This document shows, piece by piece, positions 12,701 to 24,675 of a DNA stretch of 64,000 nucleotides; position 1 is the stretch's first letter, and every line of letters begins with the position of its first letter. The notes below the pieces were generated by a model. The model made no database searches, had not been told where the DNA came from, and saw only the letters and a program-made list of their open reading frames with translations. The stretch is from Lateolabrax maculatus (lineage: Eukaryota > Chordata > Actinopteri > Acropomatiformes > Lateolabracidae). Location: NCBI GenBank assembly GCA_031216445.1, contig CM062211.1, positions 18,761,001 through 18,825,000 of the forward strand, in the 5' to 3' direction. The position numbers and the translations under genes were made by a program.

Positions 12701-14188
12701 TAATCAAGCCCACCAGTCGTGCAGTTTCTGCTTTCTCTTCATCAGCTCCATGTCTGAAGATGTTGACCGGGGCCATTGATAAGGACGCCTGCACAGAGAC
12801 GGCAACAATTAACCCATCAATCAATACTCACAGACAAATTGAGAACAATACACACACAACGCTTCTGTGATATTAAAATCCAAAAAGATAAAACTTTGAA
12901 GTCTGCAGTCGGGCATTAAAGCAGTTGAACACAATAAATCCTCCCTTCACGAAGGTTATAAAGTTCAGTTTTTATTAAAACCGTGTTGATTCAACTTTAT
13001 GTTAATTTTGGAGGCGTTTTGCGGTGCTGCTGATCATCTATGTTGTGTTATTCTGCACTTATACTATTTTGAATATGTAGTCACCCTCACTGATATGAAT
13101 AAAGTGTGCAAAATAAGGCTGCAACTAATGATTATTTTCATTATCGATTAGTTGTTTTGTCTATAACATGAGAGAAAATAGTGATAAATATCGAGATTCC
13201 ATGAGTCAAAGGTGACATCTCCAAATGTCTTGTTCTGCCTGAACAACAGTCCAAAAAACAACAGTATTCATCTCAGAATTGTAGAAGACAAAAGAAAACG
13301 AGCAAATATTTAAATTGAGGAAGGTGGAACTGGGGGATTTGTGCATTTTTCTTAAAAAATTAATCAAAAATTATTAAGTGCTTATTAAAATTGATAAGTG
13401 TTGAGTTGATTACAGCATCACAAACTAATCTCCTTAATGATCGATGTGTCGAATCAATACCACTCTTAAACAATTATAATTTCATACCATGTTATACAGC
13501 ATAAGTACTAAATAATGACTTAATCTAAAGAATAATCCATAGTTTGAACCCGGAACATTATTTAGGCGTGACGAACTCTTTATTCCGAGGCGCAGTGAAC
13601 GCAGCCGCAGCGGAGCCTAGAAACCGCTAGAAGCTTCAAACCAAATGATTAAATAAAACATCAGAAACATTAAAAACCTACAGAAAGCCGAGGCTGCACT
13701 TAAAGTTAGTTGGAAGAACAAGTTGCCCGTTGTGTCACTCACACGTTGTATTGTGTTATTGATCTACTCTTTATTAATAAACGCGGATAAATCGCTGATT
13801 TGTTCCTCCTGACAGCCACAAAGACAACCGACACACTGACGGTCCGAGCGAGCAGAACAACACGGAGCAGACACCGACAAACACACCCGGACACATTAAA
13901 GAAACGCTGTTATCTGCTGCAGCGGACATCACGGACACGACGGACATCACAGACATTGTTACACCGCTTTGTAACGGTTAGCTTAGCCGTTAGCCTCCAT
14001 GTGCTTGCTCGCCGGTTAGCACCGGCGGCTAACAGAAGGCTAAGCGGACGCAGCAAATTTCCCAGACGGTCTGTGGCGGGTTCGGCAGACTCTGCGTGAG
14101 TTTGGTCGCTTTTTAGAGGCGAAGCGACGTGTTTCTGGCTGCGTCTGTCGGTTTAAAAAGAGAAGAAATGCGTGTGAAAGCTCACCAT
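7959..14188 (-). CDS. cct2: T-complex protein 1 subunit beta (CCT2), complete, 16 exons
   Basis: One of eight subunits of the cytosolic TRiC/CCT chaperonin, which folds actin, tubulin and other proteins using ATP. Exons: 14188-14186 (ATG alone), 12788-12714, 12625-12560, 12395-12284, 12146-12070, 11987-11875, 11343-11141, 11044-10944, 10852-10725, 10591-10488, 9679-9560, 9363-9235, 8962-8859, 8591-8492, 8325-8184, 7989-7959 (TAG). The sum is 535 codons plus stop, equal to the human protein length. Group II chaperonin motifs are intact: KSTLGPKGMDKIL and NDGATIL near the N terminus, DDEVGDGTTSV for ATP binding and hydrolysis, VYGGGCSEM and the ITESFQVKRQ end region. The C terminus DHHPC matches the family. 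All junctions are GT/AG with consistent phase. Nothing is broken. Exon 11 (120 bp, in frame) lies between complementary (CA)n and (TG)n tracts. Confidence 0.97.
9191..9713. repeat. (GT)n, (GT)n and (CA)n tracts flanking cct2 exons 11 and 12
   Basis: (GT)n at about 9193-9231 lies just beyond the exon 12 donor. (GT)n at 9516-9551 lies just beyond the exon 11 donor, and (CA)n at 9684-9713 lies just before the exon 11 acceptor. In RNA from the minus strand this places (CA)n downstream and (GU)n upstream of exon 11. Confidence 0.93.
10634..10712 (+). repeat. Dispersed repeat copy (first of three), cct2 intron 9
   Basis: About 75 bp matching 63886-63965 with few differences. Confidence 0.75.
13105..13430. 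mobile_element. Dispersed repeat of the 'GCTGCAACTAATGATTATTT' family, cct2 intron 1
   Basis: It starts GGCTGCAACTAATGATTATTTTCATTATCG and contains GATTAGTTGTTTTGTCTATAA, a block CAAATGTCTTGTTCTGCC and an A-rich end. Partial relatives lie at 9742-9990 and 20655-20830. I recognise this as a family common in fish; its class is not evident here. Confidence 0.5.
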
Positions 14189-14340
14189 GATGTCTGTGGT
14201 TCGGGGCTGAAGCTGTGCACGCACGCAGAAGAAGGGCTGGGCAGCGCGCTGACGCAGTGACGTAAAGACGTAATGCTACGTTCGCGGCGGATCACGGAAG
14301 AGACGCAGCTGCCACCGGCTGATGAAAACATGGCTGCGAC
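14189..14340 (-). promoter_or_regulatory. cct2 promoter / 5' UTR, CpG-rich with CRE-like site
   Basis: This GC- and CpG-rich stretch lies directly upstream of the cct2 start codon. It contains a TGACGTAA (CRE/ATF-like) at 14258-14265 and no TATA box, which suits a housekeeping gene. Because the first coding exon is just ATG, splicing of intron 1 decides the N terminus. Confidence 0.4.
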
Positions 14341-15167
14341 TGTTTTTTGGGTTTTTTATTTGAATTTATACAGAAGTCAGTTCAGTACGTGATGTTTTTG
14401 CTTAACGTGTGTTTTCTATCACATAATGTTTGTTCTATTTGTTCTGTAACCCACACAACACAACAATAATAGTATTAGTATATGTTAGTTATATATTTAC
14501 ACCAAAGGTCCAAGGTAATAGTAATAATGTAATTCTGAAAAATCCTAAATAAAAAATAAATAAACAAAATAGAGGGTGCGGGGTTTATTTGATATCTTCA
14601 CCTGACCAAGAAGAAGAACAAGAGGAGGATGAAGAGACAAGAAATACACAATTCATAACAATTTTATTAAAGATGTCCTTGAAAGTAAAACAATTTCCCC
14701 CCATAACGCGTCGTTTCTTTTGTCTCTGTCTTTAGTGTCTATTAGTTTATTTTTCTATTACTTCTGTTAGTTTAGGGACTAAAAGGTGATTTAACCAAAA
14801 TCACTTATGTTACATTAAAGTTCCACATGAAACAAAACAAAAGCTCTCAGTCCACTATGAGTGGACAGGAAGCGCTAAATCCACCATCATTTCAATTTTT
14901 TTTTTATTTTAGTCCAAAGATGCTTTTTGGACAGTAGCCCATGACAATGAAAAGACTGAAGCCAGTTGTTCTTTGATTTCAATTAACTACAAAAACCACC
15001 ACTCTGTCTGTGTTAAGTCACATGAGGACATACAAATGGCATCCAATCCTTTCATGAAAGCGTTTCTTGTTTGGATTCTGCTGTAGAAATACAAAATCAA
15101 ATTCACTTTTCAGGTAAAAAAACAGCAAAAATTAAAAATATTTGAAACATATTTCAGTCCCACTTCC
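14341..15167. other. Spacer between cct2 and the upstream coiled-coil gene
   Basis: AT-rich sequence with no supported ORF. The right part (about 14650-15167) should be the 3' UTR of the minus-strand gene ending at 15168. A TTTATT at about 14663 gives an AATAAA on the minus strand and is a possible poly(A) signal. Confidence 0.4.
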
Positions 15168-15384
15168 TCATCTCCTCCTCGTCAGGCCTCGCCTCCGGCC
15201 TCTGTGATTGGCTGCCTGGACAGGAAGACAGTAGATGTGCATGGGGAACTTCCTGAAGTAGCTGCTGACCCAGGGCCTGCGGAGAGGACACACGGTGTCC
15301 CGAAATCACTCCCCATTTACTAAATAATGCTTAGGACTTTTAACAGAGTATTCGTAGTTTGTAAGTGCTCAGGTGTGTGTGTGT

Positions 15385-15420
<36 letters not shown>

Positions 15421-15564
15421 GGCGACACGCTGGCTGAGGCTCAGGTAACAGAGGTTTGTTCTCAGAAGTTTGTTCTCCTGTTGACGGAGGAATTCGGCTT
15501 CTTGCTGCCGTTCAACGTCCAGACGCAGAGACTCCCGAAGCCCCGCCTCGATACGACCAAGCTG

Positions 15565-15614
<50 letters not shown>

Positions 15615-16257
15615 CTTGATGTATCTTCCTCTTCTGAGTCACATAGGTCCATTTTTGTCCAAACACTATTTAAGACACATCATGCTGTTGCTCTGGGTGA
15701 CCCACACAGGAAGTCAGACAGTTTTTAGAGACGAACAAACACGTTGTTGGTTTGAGTCTTTTCATGGGATTTGTTGACGTAAGGTAAGAAAAATATAGAT
15801 TAACAGCAGAATTATCATTTTACACTAAAATGGCTACGTGTGCAATTCCAAGACTGGCCACCAGGGGGTGCAACGTTTCTTTCATCTTATTCATGTTACC
15901 TGTGCAGGTAGATACAATATCAGCCAGCGTTTGTATTATTTTATTGTCACCTCCTCCAGCAGACTCCTGTTGTCCTCCAGCCTCCTCTGATGCTCGTACA
16001 GAGCCAGCGACGCCGGATCAGGCGGACGCCTCACTTCCTGCCTCTGTGCCTCGTTCACACCTGGTTTACCCGCCCCACCTGCCCCACCTGCCCCACCCGC
16101 CTGCTGCTGCTTGGCGATCGGAGGCAGGAAACAGGTGCTGACAGGCAGAGAGAGAGTGGTGAGTTCATATTTCACTTCATCATGTTCTTATCTTGTCGAG
16201 CTGCATCTGTGTGCTGAGTGGCAGAGCTGATGGACGTGTGAACACATACACACACAC

Positions 16258-16326
<69 letters not shown>

Positions 16327-17408
16327 TTGCATGTAAACCAGTTTCCATTCAGATTTGTTTACAGTCGGGTCTGATCACAGAAACAAATCCCTCTGCCAAG
16401 GTTGTGCTTCGGTGGAGAGTATCACACACATACACACACACACACGCACAAACACACACACGCACACACACACGCACACACACACACACACACACACAGT
16501 TATCAGATTGTAGGTCCAGAGTTTCCAGTTCCTTAATGTTTCCGTCCTATTTACTTTTCTTATTTGATGTAATGTTTGGATGTAGGTTTATTTGGCTTTT
16601 TTGATACAGAACTGAAACTCTTGTTTGCGCTGCCGTTGTATTTTACTTTGACTGTGTTTATGTGTTCAATTTATTCTATTTTTTAACTTCATTTTTATTA
16701 TTATTATCAAGTGATGCTCTATTTTCCATCTCAATTTCCATAAGTTAATGTGTTATATCACTGTTTTTATTTTCCTTCTGTGTCTTGTGAAGCACTCGGT
16801 GCCTGTAATTTATTTATGGTGAAGCACTTGAGCTGCATTTTTTGTATGAAAGGTACAAATGCAGTTATTGAAGTTATATTATTATTATTATTAATGTTAC
16901 AAGTTAAAGTCCTGCATTTAAAATCTTACCTAAGTCAGATCAAATCTATTTATATTAAAAAAAGTAAAAGTAGTCATGACACAGAATTGCTCATTTTAGA
17001 ATAGTATATATATCATAATATTGAGTTATAATTATTGATGCATTAATGTACTTACATTGTTTACATGTGTTCTACTTTATATACTGCCAGGTAGTTTGTG
17101 AATTTACCAATCGGATCAATAAAGTCTTCTTTGAACCTATAATAATACAATAATACATCATAATATATTTGTTGATTATAATTTGTATTATAATATTTAA
17201 GTATCTTAAGTAATCAAATAAATGTAGTGCAGTTAAAAGTACAAACATTTACTTTATATAAGTATAAAGTAACATAAAGAGGAAATACTCAAAGTAACAC
17301 AGAACTGTACAGTTTCCTATATAATATCCCATCAGCTGTTACCTGTGCTCTCTGCTGTCCGACTCCTCCCGGATCTGAGAGAGAAGACGACCTCCCATCC
17401 TGCACTGC

Positions 17409-17454
<46 letters not shown>

Positions 17455-17477
17455 GACACACACAGACACACACACAG

Positions 17478-17509
<32 letters not shown>

Positions 17510-17740
17510 ACACACACACACACACACACAGACACACACACAGACACACACACACACAAACACACACACACACGCACACACACACACACACACACAGGAG
17601 GATAGAGTATCAGTTAATTACATGTTCTCAGAGGACTGACTGAAGCCTGGAGGAGGAGAGAGACAGTTTCCCTCCGACGATAGTTTCCGTGGTGACAGGA
17701 GACATCTGTCCATCAGTCTCCAGGCTGACAGACGACACCA

Positions 17741-17782
<42 letters not shown>

Positions 17783-18270
17783 GCTGAGTAGAGATTAGTT
17801 ACCTGTATCGGCTTAGGAACGTTACACCTGCTTTTTGTTTGTTTGGTTAACAATTTATCTCAGAGATCCATAAAAGTCCCATCACAAATTAAATTGTTTT
17901 GTTTTTGTGCCGTTTTTTCCTTGTTGGGCAAATAAATGTCAAACAGGACGAGTCCTGCTAGTGGAAATCTGGCCAGTAGTTGTGATGATATCTTACTCTA
18001 CATCAAATTGTTGGACAGATGGAAATGTGAATTGTTATGTTAGATTATTTTTAATAAATTACAAAATTCACAGTCAAACATCAACATCAGCTATCATCAG
18101 TATTCAACAATTGATTTCAAGGGACACAACATTTTAATTTTCTTGAGAGAAAACCTCGTATACATCAGTTCTTTGCAGCAAATCCATCAGTGTAATGAGT
18201 AAACCGTTAAAGTTACAGTTCAGTGTAACAGAATCAAAGAGCAGATACTCACAGAGAGCTGGGCGTCCAT
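15168..18270 (-). CDS. Uncharacterised 172 aa coiled-coil protein, five exons
   Basis: I do not recognise this gene. Exons: 18270-18253, 17404-17343, 16137-15951, 15561-15419, 15276-15168 (TGA). The donors and acceptors are canonical and the phases agree. Exon 4 ends CGCCAA|gtacac and joins exon 5 in phase 2. The product starts MDAQLSCRMGGRLLSQIREE. It has a Gln/Gly/Ala-rich linker with GGA repeats at about residues 42-51, then a Glu/Arg/Leu-rich helix (about 75-130) with heptad-like spacing, and an aromatic-basic tail (WVSSYFRKFPMHIYCLPV, then RRRGLTRRR). It has no signal peptide or membrane segment. Small size, an amphipathic helix and a basic tail would suit a cytoskeletal or ciliary accessory protein, but that is only an inference. 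Exon 1 is the least certain exon. Confidence 0.6.
15373..15613. repeat. (GT)n and (CA)n tracts on either side of exon 4 of the coiled-coil gene
   Basis: (GT)n at 15373-15416 and (CA)n at 15567-15612 flank exon 15561-15419 at distances of less than 10 bp. Confidence 0.93.
16244..16499. repeat. Two (AC)n tracts in intron 2 of the coiled-coil gene
   Basis: (AC)n at 16244-16323 and an (AC)n tract with ACGC interruptions at 16424-16499, separated by unique sequence. Confidence 0.93.
17409..17597. repeat. Compound (AC)n/(ACAG)n microsatellite, about 190 bp
   Basis: Long (AC)n tract with repeated GACAGACA or ACAGAC interruptions. It lies immediately upstream of the acceptor of exon 2 of the coiled-coil gene, so on the transcribed strand it is a (TG)n tract next to the splice site. 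Confidence 0.95.
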
Positions 18271-18408
18271 CTCGATGTGTTTTCTGTTTCCAGTCCTGCA
18301 ACTTTACCTTCCTCTCTGCAGCTCAGACGTTTGTCTCAGACACCTAATTAGTTTGGTGTTTCTGCAGCACCTCCTCCACCTAAATTAGTCATCAGTGTGT
18401 GTGTGCGT

Positions 18409-18451
<43 letters not shown>

Positions 18452-19869
18452 GGTCAAAAGTAGTGGAGTAAAAAGTACAATATTTGCCTCTAATGTATTG
18501 GAGTAGAAGTATAAAAACCGGTAAAGTAGGCCTTGAATTTATACTTAAATCTTGTCTGCCAGTACAGTAAGAAAACCTGCATCACGTATTTTTTTAAATG
18601 TTCTTGATTCTCGTGCAGTAACCGGCCTCATTCTTTTCAAGATACAGATACTCATTTCTGGAAGATCTCTTGAGACGATGTTCTTGCTGCACTAGCACTT
18701 ATTTTAAAATAATGTTTGTAAATGCATTTTAAGTCGAGACAGATGCAATGACATTTTACAAACTTTTGATTAAACTTTTTCTACCTCACAGTTTATTAGG
18801 TTTCATTTCACATAAAGCAGAGCAGTTTAGGATTCAGTCACGTTCATCACAGAAAAGATTCAACAGTTTCACGCTCAGAAATTACAAAAACGACATCAAT
18901 ATTTATTTAAGTAACTTTTGCATCAGACATATTTGTTACACACCTCTCTTGTTTGTTTTTTATTCTGCTATTTACTTCTCATTCTGTCTTTCTCAGAATT
19001 TAGTTGTTTAAGAATAAATTACAAACGACAATAGTTGAAGTATGAACACCCACTCTGAGATCTAAATTCAGGCTTTATTCTCAGAATAATCTAACCTTTT
19101 TCTTGGAATTTTTAAAATGATTCCAAAATATTTTTTAAAAACTTTAGACAAACTTTAAAAACCAAGACCAACCAAAACAAGCAAACAACTTATTTCTAGT
19201 CACTTTTCAAACTTAAGTTAAAGTATTGACATTTAGACCATACATCGGTCTGCCATATGACTCGTGACCTGTTCAACCAAACCCTGATATTTCCTTTTCA
19301 GTTTTTTTTAAACTTTGCACTATTTCACATGAAAAAAAAAAGATTTGACAAAAGTCAGAAAATAAAATTAATTTGTGTTGCAGAAATGTTTTTTCCTCTT
19401 CCGTCCTATGCTGAAAATCCTCTTGTGCCCCATTAACTTATTTCTTTACATCGATGTCAAAGTAAATTCATGTCTGACCTGATCTGTTCGATTGAAAGTT
19501 AATTCTTCGAGGGATGGATGTCAGTGAAGTGAATTATGGGAGCTGAATTGTGTCTTTTGTGGTTCATCTTTTCATCAGTTCTGCTTCTCTACAAGCTGAA
19601 CATTTCCACATAGAAGGAAAGACGGTAAATAGGAGAACATAAAGGGAGATAGTGTTTCTGATCCAAATAACTTCCACTGCAGACCATTTTTGCAATCATG
19701 CAGTACAATCTACCAACAAAAGTGACTTATATCACAATAAAAATGCATTTGCAGCTTAAAAAAAAACAAGACATAAAGCAGAGGTGATGAAAATGTGCTT
19801 ATTTTTCTCTGATTGTCTTATTGTGTAGGAAAAGTAAATATTTAATATATTAAAATATGAAATAAGTGT
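18271..19869. other. Spacer upstream of the coiled-coil gene, containing the myrfl 3' UTR
   Basis: It holds a (GT)n tract at about 18397-18451, followed by a short AGTA-rich dispersed repeat piece (18455-18560). AT-rich sequence, presumably myrfl 3' UTR, runs up to the stop codon at 19870. I found no coding potential. Confidence 0.5.
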
Positions 19870-22800
19870 CTACGAGTCGATGCAGCGTCTGTAGAAGTGG
19901 AAGTGGTAGTCGGTGAAGAGCACCCCCGCGTAGTGATGGTCAGTACTGCAGTTTGCTTGACCCTGAGGAGAAAGACAAGTACAAGAACTTGTATTACTTA
20001 TGTTTAGTAATGTTAAGTTGTGTTTTTTTCCATTAAAAGAAGATATATTGCACATATTTTGTATATTTTTTATTCTGTGTTGTAAATATTTCTACTTTCT
20101 ATTTATGCTCCTTGACTTTGCAGTTGTTGTTTCTTTATTCTACTTTTTTTATTTCTCTATGTTTATTGTTACGCACAAATACACCACAGCAAATTCCATG
20201 TATGTGAAAACTTACTTGGCAATAAACCTAATTCTGATTCTGGTTCTGGTTAATATAGTAAATACTGTAAAATAAAGGCAGTTGCGTGTCTGTAGATCTA
20301 TTCAATAAAAGTGAACAATCAGCAATAGACTCAAGTAGAAAAAGCAGATTTGTTTCCAAATACAACTCTGAATGAAAATGTCACACAAGTAAATTGCTTA
20401 TTTTTTAAAGAAACAGATGTGTTATGAATATGAAACCCCCAGAAAAATATATCTCTTACTGCCACTGTGGAGCGAAAGTGAAACGAGCTGTAATGAAGTC
20501 GAGCCACATGAAGAGGCCATTCGTGTTCTCCCTGCAGGGACAAAGAGACACAAAACCACAAGAATCAGCTCTGGGTTTATTTAACAAACGCTCAATTTCC
20601 AACAAAAACAATACGTCACGTCAGGCACAACCATGTCCAACTCAACAAATAATCTGCAGATTATTGTTTTGAATAATAGTTTGGTCTATAAAAGTCAGAA
20701 AAAGGTTAAAAAACATAATTAAATTGCTTCCTTTGTCTAACCAAAACTCCAAACCTTAAAAATATTCAGTTTACTATCAAATATGACAAAGAAAATTAAC
20801 AAATTTTCACATTTAAGAAGAGAGAACTGGAGAATATTTACTTGAAAAATTAATTCTACTCCATTACATTTACTTGATAAGTGTAGTTACTTTCCAGGTT
20901 CAGATTATTAATACAAAATATAATCAACTAATACATTAGGATGTATTATTATAGATAACTTTGAGTTGCCCAGCAGAATATAAAGTAACTGAAATCAGCT
21001 CCATAATTACCAGCTGCAACATTAAAGTAATGAACACATAATAATACAGTATAATATATATTATTCTGCATAATAAGTCATTTTACTTTTGGTAATTTAA
21101 GTACATTTTGATGCTAATATTTTAAAATTGAGGACTTTGAGTCACAGAGGAGTATGTCTACCCTGAGTGTCACCGTGTGATTGGTGTGAGGGCGGCTGTG
21201 ATTAGCACACTGTGGTCCCGATGTGAGGGAAACCCTGCCAGACATCCATTATTGATCAGTGTTTTCCCACACGTCCTGCATTATTAACTGTAATGGTAAC
21301 TGAGTTAGTGGACTGGAACCTCAGTGACCCTCAAACCAACAAGCAAACATACACAAGTTGATCCAAGCATGTGCGTGTTGGGTTTCCCATCACCATATAA
21401 AGAAGGGATGATCAATTCACCTCGATGACTTCACAGCTCGATGTGGGAAATTATCTACGTTCTTTTTACGGCGACCAGAAAGTCCAGAAACCTCAATTTT
21501 CATTTAATTGTTCATAAAACACATAGACGTGTGTATTGAAACCCGGTGGTGGATAGTTACTAAGTACATTTACTCAAATACTGTACTTAAGTACACATTT
21601 GACGTCATATTTCTTCCCTGTACCTCGTAGCTACCCAGTATTTACAATACTAGTTCCTCATAGTCTTGTTTCTTCTTCTTACATTTAAATAGCAGTAGGA
21701 ATCAATAAGTATTTTATTGGTATTTGATTAATACGGCACATAGCAGGCTGTTTTACCTCTCATTCTAATCTTATAATCTAGTCTTTTTATATTGTCTTAA
21801 GGGATGCACGATATATATTGGGTCAATAATGGATCATTTATATTATTATGTATTATTCCAATAATTAAATTGTATGAAGCCAACACTGCTTTCACTGACT
21901 TAAGAAGAGCAGCAGCTGTTGTTGCACTCATGACGTTAAACTTATCAGTATCTGCTTGGGAAGCAGGTAATCGGTATCGGCTGAAAATAATCCATATCGT
22001 AATTCAAATCATTTGAATGAGATCAGAATTTTTCGATCGTAAGAATGTGACGGCTTTCAGTATTTAATACTCATCCCTACAGACATACATCAGCTCTTAA
22101 CAATACTTCCAAGAAACAGGTGCTGTGATAGCTCAGAATGTAATCGATCAATCAATCAATCAATCAACTGGTCAGGTCAGTGTATGCTGATATGCACCTG
22201 TGTGTTTGATGGGTATCTGCTCCCAGTCACAGTGTTTGTATCCAGCAGAGCGGAGCAGGCCGCTGACTCGTCAAAGCTGCACAGATGAACCACCAGCAGC
22301 TCTGTGGAACTACACGGAAACAAACGCTTGGTTTTGTTTGCTTTGTTTCCTTTTACAAAACCTCATAAAAATGTTCATTATTACATCCATCACTGACTCA
22401 AAACAGTCATTTAGGTGATATTTCTTAAAAAAAAATAATCAAATGACATTGTCAGGTGTTTGAGACCAGAAATGTTTCTACTTACTTCATGAGCAGGGTG
22501 ACTCTCATGTTGACGGGGACGAACTGGCTGATGGGAACTCTGTAGGTGTATCTACCAGGCCTGAAGGAAGCACAGTGGGATCAATCAATCAGCTTCTCAG
22601 ATGCTTTGTGGTGCTTTTAATAATGCTCATCATATGCTTGCTCGGGAAATCGTTCCCCCTCCGCCATCATGGAGGATCTTCCAATCCCATAAAGGCGTAA
22701 CAGCAATGTGGGGATCGTCCGTCTTTCTTCACTTACCCACATTCGTCTCTCAGACAGTATTTGCTGTCAATCACCTGCTGGTTCTCTTTGATCATGAAGG

Positions 22801-24627
22801 ACCGCATGGTGGTGTTCGTCCCTGAGAGACACAGGACAATACAGATGTGTCGGTGTGACTGCTGTCCAGAGGTGGGATGAAACGTACATTCACTCAAGAA
22901 CTGCATGTAAGTACAGTTTTGTACTTTACTTTATGTTACCTTTTCCAGATTCAGATTAATACAAAATATGACTAACATTCAGCAACCCTCAACTAATAAA
23001 TGATGATGTATTATTACAGATGAAGTCACTCAGCAGTAAAGTAGTTACTCCAACTTTACCTGCTACTTACATACTGATGCGCCAATAATTTTAATAAAAT
23101 AATATCATTGTTATTATTCTGAAAGGGACCTGTTTTCTGCATCATGAGTACTTTTACTTTTGGTACTTTTAAGTATATATTGATCCTAATACTTATGGAC
23201 TTTTACATGTAACAGAATCTTTATACTGTGGTATTACTACTTTATCTTATTTTATTTATTTATGCTGAATTTCCCTCTCTTATCTTATCTTATCTAACAT
23301 CTATTCAACTTAAAGGCCTGTGGAAGCGTCACTGTGTGTGTTTGTGGCTCTTTGGGTTTAAAAGTGTAGAAAGTGAACACTTACAGTCACTTTTCGGCAT
23401 GTGATAAATTTTTTCATTTCTTCTTTCTGTAGAGCAAAAACACACCAACCATTAAACCAGCGTCACACAGGATCAGTAACGACAGTATGTGTGATGATTC
23501 AGGTATTTCAAGCATGAATTAACAGTATATTGTATAAAGAAAGGGTGAATAAATCTGTTTCTGTTTGTATATTCATGTATATATTAATACCACTAAGCAC
23601 TGGACGGAGCTGTCGTTACCTGTTGGATCAGATTTATCAGCTGCAGCAGGTTCAGTGGAGGTGATGTTGGAGTCGGTGCTGCCCCCCACTGGTGGAGGGC
23701 AGCAGTACACCCAACCACAGTACAGCAGGTCACAGAAGTCCACGTCTGGGGGCCAGGGGCCAGGCGGACGTGTCGGGGACACTGGAGGACAGGAGAGGGA
23801 GTTACCGTTATAACAATGAGCTGTTTAAACCTTTCATTTATGTATTGTTTCAATAATAAATATAATTTCAGTACTTTGGAGATAAATGTTGACATTAATC
23901 TCAGCATTTAAGTAATTCTGGTGCCTCTAATGTTCTGTAATAAGACATTACTGCAATCAGTATTTGCAGTCTGTATATGAATGAATGAATGAATCACTTC
24001 ACTAATGAGTTGCTATTTTTACATGATCAGTGGTTATCTGAGATTATGTCTCTGGACTCTGGACTATCCCGATTATCCATGTGAACGAGATACTGAACAA
24101 TCATTATTCAGACTGTATCCAGTTGCCTGTACACATGATCCTGAGTGGAACAGCAGTTCTCTACATCCTCTACGCAGCTGAGTGAACGTAAACAGTGTCA
24201 TGTAGGTTACCTGTGCTGCTCCAGGCCGTGGTCAGCGGAGGAAACCCGCTGCTGTTACTGACAAACAGAAACAGCAATTAGCACAAACAAGCCCACACAG
24301 AGAACTGGAGCAATGCTGTAATTAAGTTATTTTATTGGTAAATATGACGACCCCCCCAAAAAAATTGTATACATCTTCTTTGTTGTATAAATTGTATTTT
24401 TTATATATTATTGTTGAATATATTGTATTTTCTATATTTTATTATGCCAAGGAGCAGTCGTGGAGGGGCAACAGAGCTGCACATTGTAGAGATATGTTGA
24501 GTATGGGACAAATATAAATGGTGTTTTGTGTTACAATAAAAAGGTGGTTGTTTACCTGTTGCCGGGAAAGGCGTCAAAGTCTTTCTCCTTTAAATTTATT
24601 AGGAACAGAACGGTGATGGAGATGACG

Positions 24628-24675
<48 letters not shown>

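Noticed and set aside
17289..17605. Cys/Val or His/Thr ORFs
   Set aside because: Pure translation of (CA)n/(GT)n microsatellites. The same applies to similar ORFs at 9184-9402, 15373-15777, 44382-44676, 57205-57742 and 60594-60974.
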